Assembly (NCBI RefSeq): GCF_026230105.1
Contig: NC_079475.1
Location: 16,508,125 to 16,572,124 of the forward strand
Direction of reading: 5' to 3'
Length of the DNA: 64,000 nucleotides
Source: Diorhabda sublineata
Lineage: Eukaryota; Arthropoda; Insecta; Coleoptera; Chrysomelidae
The translations under genes and the position numbers were made by a program. Below the pieces are notes generated by a model, which searched no databases, had not been told where the DNA came from, and worked only from the letters and a program-made list of their open reading frames with translations. This document shows positions 33,960-45,364 of this stretch, piece by piece (position 1 is the first letter of the stretch; each line of letters opens with the position of its first letter).

Positions 33960-36130
33960 TCTTTTGTTAATATACATATACATTATGAATTTGAATATGA
34001 GGTAGATAAAAAATTTGATGTTTCTACTACTTTAAATGTATCAAAATATGATATTGAAACTGACAATTTGCTTATTATACAATATTAATCAAAAGATCAC
34101 TTACATCATGAATATCAAAATAGAATTTGATTTTTTCCCTAAATTTTTATCTCAAAAATGTGTATCAATTAAATTATTTGTAGTGGTATTCGAATTTACA
34201 AAATAGAGTTATAAATTTTATTTAAATTATTCAGGTCTTTTTTATCATTTATAGTTTTTTCTATGTATGTGAACTATTTCTAAAAATTCTCTTTCCTGTG
34301 TACTAGATTCCCTTCTACGAATTTTAGAATCTTTATGTTTATGTTTTTTTGATATTTCATGGTTCGCTACTACAGTTTTATTTTTTTATCGTATTGAAGC
34401 TCAGAAATATAGTAGAGTTAGTACACTTTAGTGTTTATGTTTGCCACAATCCCACTACGAAAACACTTTCAATATTTTCAAAATATTTTTAAATAAGTTA
34501 TGTTTCAATTCAAACAGTATATTTATAATTTAAATGAATGATTGCTTATTTTATAATTCCTTGTTAATGTTCTATATATGACATAAAATCATATTGTTCC
34601 GTTAAGAAATTATAACTTTTCAAGATTTCCATCAAGGTATCATCCATATATGATAAATCGAGATTTCTTATTTCGACCACAAATATTATTTTATCATGAA
34701 CAATGTAATGTTTAGGAATACGTTAACAAATCTAATTTTATCAAAGACTCCCTAGATTCTCACCGCACAGAGACAACTATTTTACAATGCCGATTGTTTG
34801 CACCCCGAATGTTTCATGAATATATAATACAATTATGTCTGTTTGTATATGATGTTTAATTTATTGTGCAATTTTCAGGTACGATTCCGTATATATCTCG
34901 TTTATTAGAGCTATTCACTTCATACCACAATTAACTCTGCATATTGTTAATTGTAATAACTCTCCTCTGGAATCGTGGAAGTGGAAACTATTATAGAATT
35001 TACAGAGTAACAGATGCAATTGCTGGATTTGAGTACAAGTGTATTGTTTTGAGTAACATTGAATCTCTATGATATACTAACGCATCCAAGAGGAGAATTT
35101 TCAAGTAATAACATCCAGATTTGTTAAAATAATTTTATGAAGACTTGCTTTACAATGATATAATGTTAGTTATTTTGATATATTCTTGCTATTAATTTAA
35201 TCATTATAAAATAATATTATTTCGTATTTAGTAGGTGTAAATGTTCTTGAAAATATCTGTTGATTAGTATATTTCGTTAGGAAATTTTCCCAAGCATGGA
35301 AAAATCAATTTCTGATCGTTTATGAATCATATCTTCCATTATATTTATTTGAAAATAAGGCAAAAAACGATAAGAATGAAATTTAGATCATTTTATTTTC
35401 AGTAGTAATAACCCAATGACATTGATAATTATTCGAAAACATTTTATAACAGATATCGAAAGGTTGTTGCTTGGAAAAAGACGCCGTAGGCAACAAGCTT
35501 GAAAGTTGTTATAAGTTTTTGGAGCATTTATCAATGTTGGGGGGTTATTCGGATCGAAAAGTTTTTACCAAACGTGTTAGTTTCTATAACTACTGAATAT
35601 GTATTTCCAATACTCATGCAGTTAATAATTTGATTATGATAATCTTCGTCAATATTCAAGTAGGGTTCTATTTAGTTGAGCTTGTTGTGACCCGTATTTT
35701 TTTTTAGATATTTTAGAGTGAGAGAATCACAAACAGTGCAGAAAATTCTAATATTATGGTACTTTTCATGACAGATGATAATGGTCTTGCCCAGTCCTGT
35801 ACAACTTATGCAAAAATTTCTGCGACACAATTTCCCCACTATAGCGGAGTATATATTTCTCCTTTTCTAAGACGGTGTTTTGACAATAACCTCACTTAAA
35901 TTCAACCAAATTAAGATAAATTTAATACTCCTAATTAAATATCAATGAAATCGAAATAAAATTGTTTAGTAAGTCTGAAAAGTGAATAAATATCACGGGT
36001 AACAACACAACGTCAAGATTAGTAAAACAGCACATGTAGTAAAAAGTCAAATCAAAACAAAACAAACATTCAATACAGAAAGAAACAACGCACGAAACGT
36101 AAACATACGACCGCCTCTAACAACTGCGAT
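33960..36130. other. Unannotated AT-rich stretch
   Basis: No gene found in 2.2 kb. A short piece at 34036-34095 (CAAAATATGATATTGAAACT GACAATTTGC) matches the centre of the MITE at 59490-59745 and is probably a fragment of it. Confidence 0.5.
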
Positions 36131-36132
36131 TA

Positions 36133-36715
36133 CGACGTCTGCCTATTAAATAACGAGATTGCGCGCCTAGAGGGCGCTATAGACGCGTGGGGTAAAAAAC
36201 GAGTAGTGCGTTGGGTAGTTAGATATCCTGTCTCTGCATATCCCAAAACATAACAATTCTCTATCTCGTGGGCGTGTTTTCGAGTGGCTTAAGCGCTTTA
36301 GTAAGGACCGTTATAGCAAATCAAAATTCAAGGCAATGTTGATCGATTTTTTCCGACATTAACGATATCGTGATGACTGAATGGGTTCCAGAGGGTGAGA
36401 GTGTCAACCAAATTTACAGTTTTGGCAACACTGCGAAAACGAGTACGTAAGAAACGGCCCAAGAACAACTCAGATTTTGCACCAGGACAACGCACCTGCC
36501 CATATCTGTGGAGCAGTATTTGGTCAGTAAGCGCACCAGATACGGCACCGTGCGACTGTTTTTTTGCTTGCGAAGATAAAATCTGCTTTGATAGGGACCC
36601 GATTTGAGTTGATGGAAGCGGTAAAGTAAAACCCGGCAGAGCTCCTGAAAGTCGTCACCAAAGAAACGTATGGAAACGTGTGTGGCGAGGGCAAGGGGGT
36701 ATGTTGATAGTGATT
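36133..36715 (+). mobile_element. Mariner relic, same family as 30780-31543
   Basis: Starts CGACGTCTGCCTATTAAATA after a TA and matches the other copy's left 130 bp closely (TAAAAAACGAGTAGTGCGTT, AGATATC). Coding text on the plus strand: FEWLKRFSKDRY, a jump, KFKAMLIDFF, EGESVNQIYSFG (middle of the catalytic core), a decayed HQDNAPAHI block (HQDNAPAHI in one frame at about 36486-36512), TRYGTVRLFFC, and the tail LLKVVTKETYGNV with GGYVDSD. Two internal deletions remove the first HTH start and the first-Asp block. The left terminal repeat is present; the right one is absent, so the 3' end is lost. Confidence 0.82.
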
Positions 36716-36719
36716 AGTG

Positions 36720-37448
36720 ATTTTTTTTTCTTTGGTATTCAAGGCAATCAATTCGGCAGACGATTCTGTCCAGTTCTAAATCGTATTTCTCCCAATCGTT
36801 GTTTGTTTCGATATAAAAAAGTCAGTCAGCAAGCAGCTGGTTCTCCATATCGCAACTCTAATTCTACCTCGTCTATGTGATAGAATTTTGTTTGCAGCCC
36901 TTAAGGGGTATTTTCATTCCAGAAATTTATCATTTTCGTTATTTCTACCAAAGTTGATGGTATCGAACTTTGTTTTCTTTGACAGGGATCTGATTACAGT
37001 TTTCGACGTTTAAAATCACGACAGCTCGCGCGTGTTGTAATTATTACTGCAATTACTTTTGAATGAGTCAATAATAACTTAAGTTTTTTTTTTCTTGTAA
37101 CAGCTCACTTGTTAAGTTCCACATGGTTTTGATCGTAGTTCCTTAAACTCTGTACAATCTTTTCTTCTCATGTTCACAGTCCCAACCTTTATAATCAAGA
37201 CCAATATTTCCACCGTCCGATTTCCATATAATTGATACTTTCTATCGTTGCAAAAGTCCCCAAAACGGTATTTTTTTGGTATGTTAGATGCTATAATTTC
37301 ATTAATATTCTCGTAAGTATTACAACCAAATTGTGACATTTTGAAATATGAAATATTTGGAGCGTCAAAATCGAAATAAATCACTATGTACTCATGGCAT
37401 AATGATAAAGTGGAAACAGTCCATGGAATTTGTTTTAAGTAAAATTTT
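36720..37448. other. Unannotated stretch, includes part of a 168-codon ORF
   Basis: A minus-strand frame of 168 codons (37112-37618) is the third longest in the window. It reads through the pogo-like end at 37451, has no motif I know and contains no low-complexity bias; in AT-rich DNA it may be chance. The 36680-36880 plus frame is the 3' flank of the mariner relic. Confidence 0.4.
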
Positions 37449-37450
37449 AT

Positions 37451-37512
37451 ACAGTAGAACCTCGATAAATCAAACCTCGGTAACTTAAGAGCCTCTATAA
37501 CTTCAAAAAAAG
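37451..37512 (+). repeat. Pogo-type terminal repeat (solo end)
   Basis: TACAGTAGAACCTCGATAAA then TCAAACCTCGGTAACTTAAG closely resembles the ends of insect pogo-like elements, which start CAGTA.AACCTCGATAA and repeat that theme. Only one end is recognised; there is no transposase text next to it. Confidence 0.5.
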
Positions 37513-37514
37513 CC

Positions 37515-38010
37515 GTGAGCAGCAGAGCTCCATCACGAAAGTCGAATTTTTCATCGAATGAAGAATTTAACTGATACACAAACAAATCATAAAATGAATT
37601 TCTTGGAAATGGTATCAATTCTCAATCTTATTTCTTTATATGGAAAATTTGCTATTCCTCAATAACTTTTCATTTCACAAGTTAACTTTCTCTCTCGAAT
37701 GAAAATTCAAAATTTCAATAGACCCGGTGGTCTCGAACCCTCTTGTTCAATTCCAATTGACAACAAAGAAAAAATTGTCATAATGACAAGAAATTTCGAA
37801 AATGGGAAGTAAAAAAAATCACCCTATCATATTCGTATTATTCATTAAATAGGAGGTGGTCCAGTTCAACAATTACAACGATCACAATGATTTCGGGCGT
37901 TTTGTGCTAGAAGAACTGAAGAAGAAAACTTTGAACCTGAGAAAGACAATTCTTCAGCATCACCCCTACTTGCATACGAAGTTCGAAGTTAAACTTTGTA
38001 TTGTAGCTTA
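37515..38010. other. Unannotated stretch
   Basis: No gene or named repeat. A phrase GGGTTCGAGACCACCGGGTC on the minus strand near 37735 resembles a T-arm but no tRNA body surrounds it. Confidence 0.5.
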
Positions 38011-38127
<117 letters not shown>

Positions 38128-38317
38128 CAGATATTCGAAAAACCATCATAATCGTGTTCAGGAGGTCTCAAAACATGGGAAAAATGATGTGCCCCCCATT
38201 TTTCTTCTAGTCATGCCTACCGTAATAGTCTAATTTTTCCTTGAAAAATTCTACAACATACTATTGTCTGACAAAAATACTGATTCTCATCTATTTTTAA
38301 AATTGTTTTGTAATTAC

Positions 38318-38319
<2 letters not shown>

Positions 38320-38349
<30 letters not shown>
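38320..38349. repeat. (TA)n microsatellite at a Tc1 insertion site
   Basis: About 15 TA units that end exactly where the Tc1 element's CACTGG end begins. The element's TA duplication is the last unit. Confidence 0.95.
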
Positions 38350-38352
<3 letters not shown>

Positions 38353-39389
38353 TGGCGACCAAAAAACTGAGGTCACCTTAAAATTTTCATGTACTTTGAA
38401 ATTCGTTGTCAGATAGTATTCGCAAACTGTACATCATTGCATGTGCATACTCTATACTAAAGAAAAATGCATTTTTTTCTTAGATCCTGGGCAGTTCTAA
38501 GTGCCGGTGTGTGTCTGCGGACCAGTCGTCCCAACTCGTACAAGAAATGTTCTATGGGATTCATGTCTGGGCTGCGGGCTGGCCAGGCAAACCGCTCAAT
38601 TTATACTGACTGTATGTGGTCTCGCATTATCTTGCATAAAAATGTCACGTTCCCCCATATTCACCATGAAAGGCATAACATGATTTTCTAGCACCTCCGT
38701 AATGTATCTGTGAGAGGTTAGGTAGCCATTTTCTATGAAGACCAACTCTGTGCGAGCTTGTGCAGTGATTCCCGTCCAAACCATAACTGACCCACTGTCA
38801 AATGGAAGATGCTCGTCAATGCAAACTTCAGCATATCTTTCCCCAGGTCTTCTCCACACTCGTCGACATCCATCTGACCCAGGGAGGCAAATTAACGACT
38901 CATCTGAGAACAATACCCAGCTCCAGTCATCATCATTCCAACGAACGTGATCTCTGGCAAATATCCATCTTGCAGTCCGTTGCAACGGGGCACCTGTAGC
39001 CATTCTTCTGCATGAAAGTCCAGGCAGTATGAAGTCTTCTTCTAACGGTCCATTCACTAATGTTCACTAATGTTCACATTTCTCACTTCTTGCCCCAACA
39101 ATCGGATCTAAAGGCATTATGGGCCTTTTAAATCACTACACTTTGCAACCGTTGGTTTTACACAAAGAATCAACAGTAAACTGAAAAACAAGCAAGGGAA
39201 TTGTGAATTTTCAATTAGCGCAAAGGCACATTTCTCATCAAAATCGTACGTCGTAATACATCGAATGAAAGCTTTTGACGGCTCTCAAGTCTCGGGAAAA
39301 ATTTACTTTAACGCCTACTAATTCTTATTAATATATACGTTAAAATTATTCGTAATTTCTGAAGTGACTTCAATTTTTTGCTCCCAGTG
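38350..39389 (-). mobile_element. Complete-ended Tc1-type transposon (1040 bp)
   Basis: The left end reads CACTGGCGACCAAAAAACTG and the right end, on the other strand, CACTGGGAGCAAAAAATTGA; the match continues through GTCAC. TA flanks both sides (38348-38349, 39390-39391), so the insertion is intact. A 1.0-kb size is short for Tc1 (usually about 1.6 kb), because the N-terminal coding part is mostly deleted. A transposase frame remains on the minus strand; see the next entry. Confidence 0.9.
38530..39057 (-). pseudogene. Tc1 transposase, 153-codon open frame plus frameshifted end
   Basis: Tc1/mariner transposases cut and paste DNA with a DDE triad. The open frame (38596-39057) holds RRMATGAPLQRTARWIFARD, WNDDDWSWVLFSDESLICLP (first Asp in FSDES), RRVWRRPGERYAEVCIDEHL, GSVMVWTGITAQARTELVFI and IFMQDNARPHTVSIN (second Asp). 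Directly after ARPHT about ten codons are missing and the frame shifts. The rest is readable in the new frame as ERFAWPARSPDMNPIEHF (third residue Glu) followed by LRTAQDL. Thus all three catalytic residues exist in the DNA, but not in one frame. The HTH N-terminus is absent: before MNGPLEEDF only a second-frame remnant of SERTVRRRL is seen. Inactive. Confidence 0.85.
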
Positions 39390-39404
39390 TATATAAATCT
39401 TCTT

Positions 39405-39605
39405 AATTTCTCATTACTTAGACCTATTGAAATATTAATGCATCTAAATGTTCTTGATTGTTGGTCTCTTCTGTTTAAGAATTACTGTTTTTTTTAATAA
39501 TTATTGGAAGAAAGATAAAATTTGAAGTTTCGACTTTTCTTTAAGTCTTTATCAAAATATAATATTGACACTGACAATTTGCGTGTTTATATTAATCAAT
39601 ATAGT
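39405..39605 (+). mobile_element. MITE, left half (copy of the 59490 family)
   Basis: ACTTAGACCTATTGAAATAT, then TAATGCATCTAAATGTTCTT, match the reverse complement of 59690-59740. The centre GTTTCGACTTTTCTTTAAGT and AATATTGACACTGACAATTT match 59585-59640. The right end is missing here. Confidence 0.65.
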
Positions 39606-39609
39606 ACAC

Positions 39610-40798
39610 TGGTGTTTCAAAGCCAATATTCTTCGAAGCATTAGCCAGGAAAGTAGTTGTTTTCTCCTTTGAAGAACGGCGGAATACATTTTCGAAATTA
39701 TTTCAGTGGTGAATAGTTAAAATCCTTTATTTTGATACATAGACCAAATAGAACATCTGTTTCAATTTTTTTACCGGACGGGACTGGAATAACTTCATTA
39801 TATATATTAAAATCGACCGAAAATTGATGATATTTACATATTTAAAAATATAATTTACTATTACTTACTATTTTAATTTCAAAAGCTTAATAAATTATGA
39901 GTATAAAAATATTTTTATATATCGTGCTAAATATTGCTTTATTACTATAAAATCTTTTAGCATGAAGAATGATATATGATAAATCAACGTTACTGAAACT
40001 ATGATTAAAGTATTTCCGACTCTCTACTCTCTGGAAACTTTTCCACTTCTTCTATTTTTACTCGAAAACCAGGACTATCGCTCAAACATTCACAAATAAA
40101 ACGCTTTTGTTCTGTTTTTTAATAAAAAAAAAACGAAAAAATTTGAACTGAACACTATGATCGTTTGATTATATATAGAATTACTGAATAATTCACTCAA
40201 AATCAACTATATATGTGTTACAAGTTTAACCTCGTATATTCGGCATATTTGAGGCGTGGGACAAGCTTGATGCAGCATTTATTTTGTCGGAAAAAATTAT
40301 TTTTCGAATTTCTTGTCATATTATCTATCGAATATAAGCATATATTCATTACAAAACAACTTGTGAATTCGACATGTTTTGAAAGTTCTAGCTCTAAAAA
40401 GTTTCGAAAAAAGTTGTAGATAAAAATGATGTTGGACTCACCAAAGCTATATGCAAAGTTTCATTTATGTATTTATCAATACATACGAAGGGCTGTGTAC
40501 TGTGTACTATTATTTTCATCCTTCTAGATATCTGTAATGTTCTGATATTAGTAATTTAATGTTTCATTTAATCCCTTAGAAATGAATCAAATTAGGATGA
40601 GTAAAAGATAAAAAATACAAGATGACAACGCCGAAATCTCTTATCTTGCAACATCATCGTCTTCTTAAAGTAAAAAAGGTTTATACGTTTAAAATAGTTT
40701 TTCAGCACGTCAATGTGATTAATTTAATTACGTTTAAATATCAATTTCTCTCTCGGGAAATACGAGTATCATCATAAATCATTATTAAATCGACTCAC
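39610..40798. other. Intron-like AT-rich stretch left of the Ig exon
   Basis: No second exon or transposon identified. If the Ig gene's next exon lies to the left, this is intron. A 68-codon frame (40213-40419, plus) has no motif. Confidence 0.5.
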
Positions 40799-40996
40799 TT
40801 AATATTTCTATAGTGTGTATGAGATCCCCTTGGGAACCGTCTCCAATTTGGCACGTATAGTCCCCTTGATCAGCGTGTCGAATATCTTTAAGTTGTAAAT
40901 TATAACCAATCAAGGATATTCGGGGGTCCATGCTTATTAGTTGTTGTCCAGCACTAACTAATGTCGTTCCGCGTTTCCATACTATCACGAAAGGAC
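40799..40996 (-). CDS. Single exon of an Ig-superfamily adhesion protein (klingon/lachesin-like)
   Basis: The minus strand codes PFVIVWKRGTTLVSAGQQLI, SMDPRISLIGYNLQLKDIR and HADQGDYTCQIGDGSQG, closing with DLIHTIEIL. This is the second half of an I/V-set immunoglobulin domain: the core Trp (VWKRG), the DPR strand, the LQLKDIR strand and D.G.Y.C with the second disulfide Cys. The wording is that of insect neural surface proteins such as klingon and lachesin; these are GPI-linked or membrane cell-adhesion proteins. The exon is framed by splice signals: an acceptor TTATTTTCAG before 40996 and a donor GTGAGT from 40798. It is 198 bp, entering with two bases of a split codon and leaving with one, so phase is kept. 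No stop or frame break. The first Cys must lie in the preceding exon, beyond 41000, which I could not find. Which member of the family it is remains open. Confidence 0.78.
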
Positions 40997-40999
40997 CTG

Positions 41000-42235
41000 A
41001 AAATAATGAGACTCTTGTTAATTTGCATATTGTACAAGAATAATTTTAAAATCGATGTATCTTCATAATCCGCGTTAATCAATAATATTCAGAAAATATA
41101 GTACTTTTTTTGAATTATTTACAATTACACGATGTAAATGTGAAGTTTGGAATAGATATGAAGTTATATATCTAATTTTTGGAATAAAACTTGCTGCTAA
41201 ATATTTAAATAAAAGAGTCAGAACATAATTAATGAAATATTATGAGGCAATCATTATTGGCTCAACAAATACAATAAGTTTAAACCAATTGATATGTTTT
41301 GACTTTTTAATCGACTCTCCCTTCTGCATACATCCAAATCATTCTCTTAAGAGAATGGTAAAGCAGAAAAAAAATTGATTCGCATGTAGTAAATACTAAA
41401 CATTTCAGAATTTATTCAGAAATTGTTTCCCAAGAAACATTTGGAAATAACTTTTTGATACATAATGCACTGCAAAGATTTCTCAGATATTTTCTTGAGG
41501 CATTTTATCCCATTTTATATCTACCTCATATCAAAGAGCCATCAGAGTTTGAGGAGGAATTAGGTCCCACACATGTTCAATTAGAAATATCTCTGAGTAC
41601 CTCATTAGAGATGAATTTGTACCTAATTGGAGATTGGAGAAGTTTTCATATCTTTATTTGGCCAAATGTCATCTAGGGATGATGTGCCTGAGTTGGAATA
41701 CAATTCGTAATTATTTTTTGTAATTTTCGGGCTAAAATTTGGTTGTTGAATAAGAAAATATCTAGCTTAACAAATATATCAAAAATTGATAGTTTTCCAT
41801 CTGGTCCAAAATACATTCAACGAATTTATTTTTTATTTGGTTTGGAGTGAGAAAAAAGTCCGTTGCATAAGATGTATTATGTATGTATGTATTATCTTCA
41901 TTCTCACTGCTCTGTCTCTGATTAATCTCGTATTATAAGTATTAAAATTCTCGCAATTGTAGTAGATTTTCTAGGTGCAATGTTTTAAAATCAGAATCAT
42001 TAGAAAAATTTTAGATTCAACTCAGCATTTTTTACAGCAGTTTTCGATTTAAAAAATTCTCTTAGGTGTTGTATTGAGGACAAAATATTTAGAAATGTTT
42101 TTGCGTTTTCGTTTGTTGCTCGTATCAGCACCTTTTGGTAGAAATGAGAATAAATTCCATCTTTTCATAGGCTACCAACATACTATAGAATTTACATTGA
42201 CTTTGGATTTGTTAAAAGCCTTCGCAGCAGTTCCA
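41000..42235. other. Intron-like AT-rich stretch right of the Ig exon
   Basis: I looked for the exon with the first half of the Ig domain on the minus strand and did not find it. A 73-codon plus-strand frame (41455-41676) has no recognisable motif. Confidence 0.5.
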
Positions 42236-42239
42236 AAAT

Positions 42240-43106
42240 GATTTTGATGGATTCTATTGACAAAATGATTATCTTCGTATCTTATTTATCTTATATCTTT
42301 TTTTATGGTTTCATAAAATGCTTGTGTGAAGTTCGTCAGTTTGTTGAGAAAAGCAGTTATGATTTCCGAAAATATTTTAAAAACAAAAAAGTAGCTAAAA
42401 AGAGAAGGATATTCGATTAAAAAGGCAGTGATCAACCTATAGAGGCTGGTATGGAACAGAGTTTTTTAACACTATGATGTTTCTGTGATGAGTAACGTGG
42501 AATCGAGATTTATATCTTTAAATCAACATTTTGAAAATGTTGGTCCTCTGTATGACTTGAACAAGTTAAAAAAAATTCCAAAAGAGAAATCTGAAACACA
42601 GTCCTGCAAGTAGGTGAGAGCAGCAACCTTATGAGTTGTATTAGGAGTTCCAAAATATGATCCCAAATTTACCCCACTCCATTAAAGACGTGAAACATTT
42701 ACTCCAATATATCATAGAGAACGATTTGAAAGAATTTTACCCAATCAACATTGTCATTAGAATTTTGTTAACAATACCTGTAAGTAATGCTTCCGCTGAA
42801 AGGAGCTTTCCGAAATTAAAACTAATTAAAAATTATTTAAAAAATACTAAGTGTCAAGAGAGGCTTTTAACTTTGGCAGTTTTATGTATTGAAATATTCC
42901 AAGATAAATTACGAACCAATCATTTAGGAGTTCAGTAAAATCAAAAGTAAAAAATTATTTTTTTCATTTTTGTTTAATGTTCCAAAGAAGTGAAAATTTT
43001 TCTTAATGAATAAAAAACTGTTTCATTTCAAGTGATTTTTTATTTTATATTCTCCCCTTTTTGTACCTTGCCCACATTAAGTTTAGGGTCGCGCCGCCAC
43101 TGCTAA
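42240..43106 (+). mobile_element. hAT transposon relic (ZMYM1-like transposase end)
   Basis: A decayed region (42340-42620) reads FRKYFKNKKVAKKRRIFD, then MFSVMSNVESRFISLNQHFE across frames, typical of the middle of ZMYM1-like hAT transposases. The 93-codon open frame 42657-42938 follows with EFYPINIVIRILLTIPVSNA, SAERSFPKLKLIKNYLKN and RLLTLAVLCIEI: the hAT dimerisation domain (motif P.S.AS.ERSFS.LK.IK.YLR). The right end GGGTCGCGCCGCCACTG (43088-43104) looks like a hAT terminal repeat, whose complement starts CAGTGGCGGCGC. I found no matching left end, so the 5' part is gone. The catalytic part of the RNase-H fold is not recognisable. Confidence 0.8.
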
Positions 43107-43109
43107 TAT

Positions 43110-44885
43110 TAACTAATAACTGAAAATTATCCTCAATGTTGATAGATGTTTGGGTATTAGTAGGTCTTCTATCATCTACCCTATGTCACCAGCTGATTAA
43201 ATCATCTCAAAAGGTGATAAAACAGCTTTATTTTGAAAAATGTTTAGTCATGTAGAACAAATAATTGAGGAGATTATAATCCACGTTTACTTCAAGTACA
43301 ATAATAATAATTGGGCACACGATGAATGAGAATGATGCTTTTAATCGATAGAAATATATACTAACCAGCGAATACATGATAGTTAGATTGTGACGACAAT
43401 CCTAGTTCATACATTCGTTATATTCATATGAATAAGCTTCGATGTAGCATAGCGAATTTTGAGCGATATGAATAGGTCATTCATGGGTAATAACTAGGAA
43501 TTAACAAAAAATATTTACATTTCAATGAAAATCTAAGTTTAGTTCCTACCAATAACGTATTTATATACTCTGTATCTCTATATTTAACGTTAAGAATCAC
43601 ATAAAATATAGGAGAAAATATATCTTATATGTTGAAAATTATAATCTTTATATCTTAATAATAAGTTTATCCAATTAATTTCTTATGTGAACTTGGGAGG
43701 ATGATAATAAAACGAAGACATTAGTAAAAACCCTCATCATATTTTAATAGAATATATACTGAAACAATATTGACGAATTCGACATGTATTTCATTAAAAC
43801 AACTCCATTTCCATTAACCACACAGTTAACTTCTCAATAGAGGTCGAGATTACTTAGTTCCAGTTCTGACAGAATAAGATCAGGATTGACTTATCGAATT
43901 TGTAAACGCAAATTTCAACAACTCTACTGAACTATTTATCCAATTTGCGGTTAGTTGACAAATGTAGAATGACTTATTAATAAGAAGATTTAATCTAATT
44001 CAGGAACAGAAGAGGAGTGAAACATTCGAATTTCTTGTAACGAGTTATAGATAGAATCCTCCACTTTCTACAAATTCATTCCGCGGTCACTTCCAGACCA
44101 GTGCATGATGAAGATGGTCGAGTTCCTCGAAGTCCCCACTTGATGAGTTTAAGTCTCTGTTGACCGAATAGAATTTCACACAACGGCTATCGACATGGAA
44201 TAGTGATGTTTACTTATCTCATCATCAACACACCATTCCATGGACTAGCAATCAAGGAAGGATACTTCGACACTAGGTGACTATAAAAACTATCACTCAA
44301 ACAACCACTCAAGCTTTATTTATTTCTTTTGTCAACTTGAACGCACAAAACCCTTCTAATAGAGTCGTAACCCAATTTTTTCTAAACAGAAACTCCCATC
44401 GTTACCATATAAGAGTTTCCAGACCAATTTCTTACTTATGCTGGTAACAATCACTATAAGGAATGACTTTTTTATAGAGTCTATTTCCAGAGAGAGTTGA
44501 CGTCTGTATAATGCAGTTCCTCACCTTAGTACATAACAAAATTGAAATTGAGAGAATATATAGAAGAGAAGCCTCAACTTTTGAAGTTTCAGCAGATAAT
44601 TCAATTACAGAGCTTCAAATTCGAGACAATACGGCTCCACTTCCTCAGCGAGGAAACTTCTATACTCAAATTTTTTTCTTTCCGATATTTTAGCTGCCTC
44701 GGTAAGATTCTTACTAACTCATACCGCCCACTTGAAACGTCTCAAGTGTGAGTGAATTCAAACACATTACTTAGACTTTACCTTCATCCACTACTTTTTT
44801 CCACAACAATCTACTGGAGATCACAACATAAGAGGGCTGCTACTATAGTATTGAGATAGATGAATGAAAACAAATAATTATTTTT
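43110..44885. other. Unannotated stretch
   Basis: About 1.8 kb with no gene or element I can name. The part 44040-44330 is less AT-rich than the surroundings, but neither strand gives a known motif. Two overlapping plus-strand frames at 44511-44751 show nothing. Confidence 0.5.
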
Positions 44886-44889
44886 TGAA

Positions 44890-45360
44890 ATGGAAATCAA
44901 TACACTTTTTCATACTTTTGAATCAATTGCCGAAGCATTTTTCCCATTCCGATTGAAGTAGTTCCAAAACATAAGATTTGATCGGGTCAACCGCTTCAGA
45001 TGTGAATAACGTTGACATTGAACTATACGGTGGATGACCCATCAATTCGAGGATCTTACTATTTAAAACGTTCATCTTTGAAATGATGTATGGGAGCTTG
45101 CAGTGTCGTGGTGGTAAATGTTTCGTCTTATGCCAATAGTTTCCCTGATTTTTTCGAAACAAATGCTGTACTATTCAGAATTTACCTTTCTACGCTGCTT
45201 TAATGGTCCAGTAACGATATGTCCAGTTGTGTTTCAAGTATCTGTAAACAACTCAGATAGCACTCATATGACAACACGTTCTGAGTACTTACACCATTAA
45301 AAATGTCAAACTTTATGATGTCAGATTTGATATACCTTAGTACACTCAACATTTTAAATA
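44890..45360 (-). mobile_element. Mariner relic (SETMAR-like family), copy B
   Basis: Minus-strand text: KFDIFNGVSTQNVLSYECYL (about 45255-45315), then HCKLPYIISKMNVLNSKILE, LMGHPPYSSM (third catalytic area, with SPDLAP deleted), EAVDPIKSYVLELLQSEWEK CFGN and, in the next frame, WFKSMKKCIDF (about 44900-44945). Intact mariners of this type read F..W..RM.KCI. The second-Asp block (QDNARPHT) is largely lost. Same family and strand as 12395-12900. Confidence 0.72.
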
Positions 45361-45364
45361 CCTC

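Noticed and set aside
33783..34088. 101-codon plus-strand ORF
   Set aside because: It overlaps an inverted-repeat arm and a MITE fragment, has no motif, and is best explained by chance.
37725..37760. T-arm-like phrase GGGTTCGAGACC on the minus strand, possible tRNA
   Set aside because: No acceptor stem, D-arm or anticodon arm could be drawn around it.
38467..38999. Several plus-strand ORFs of 60-74 codons
   Set aside because: They lie antisense to the Tc1 transposase.
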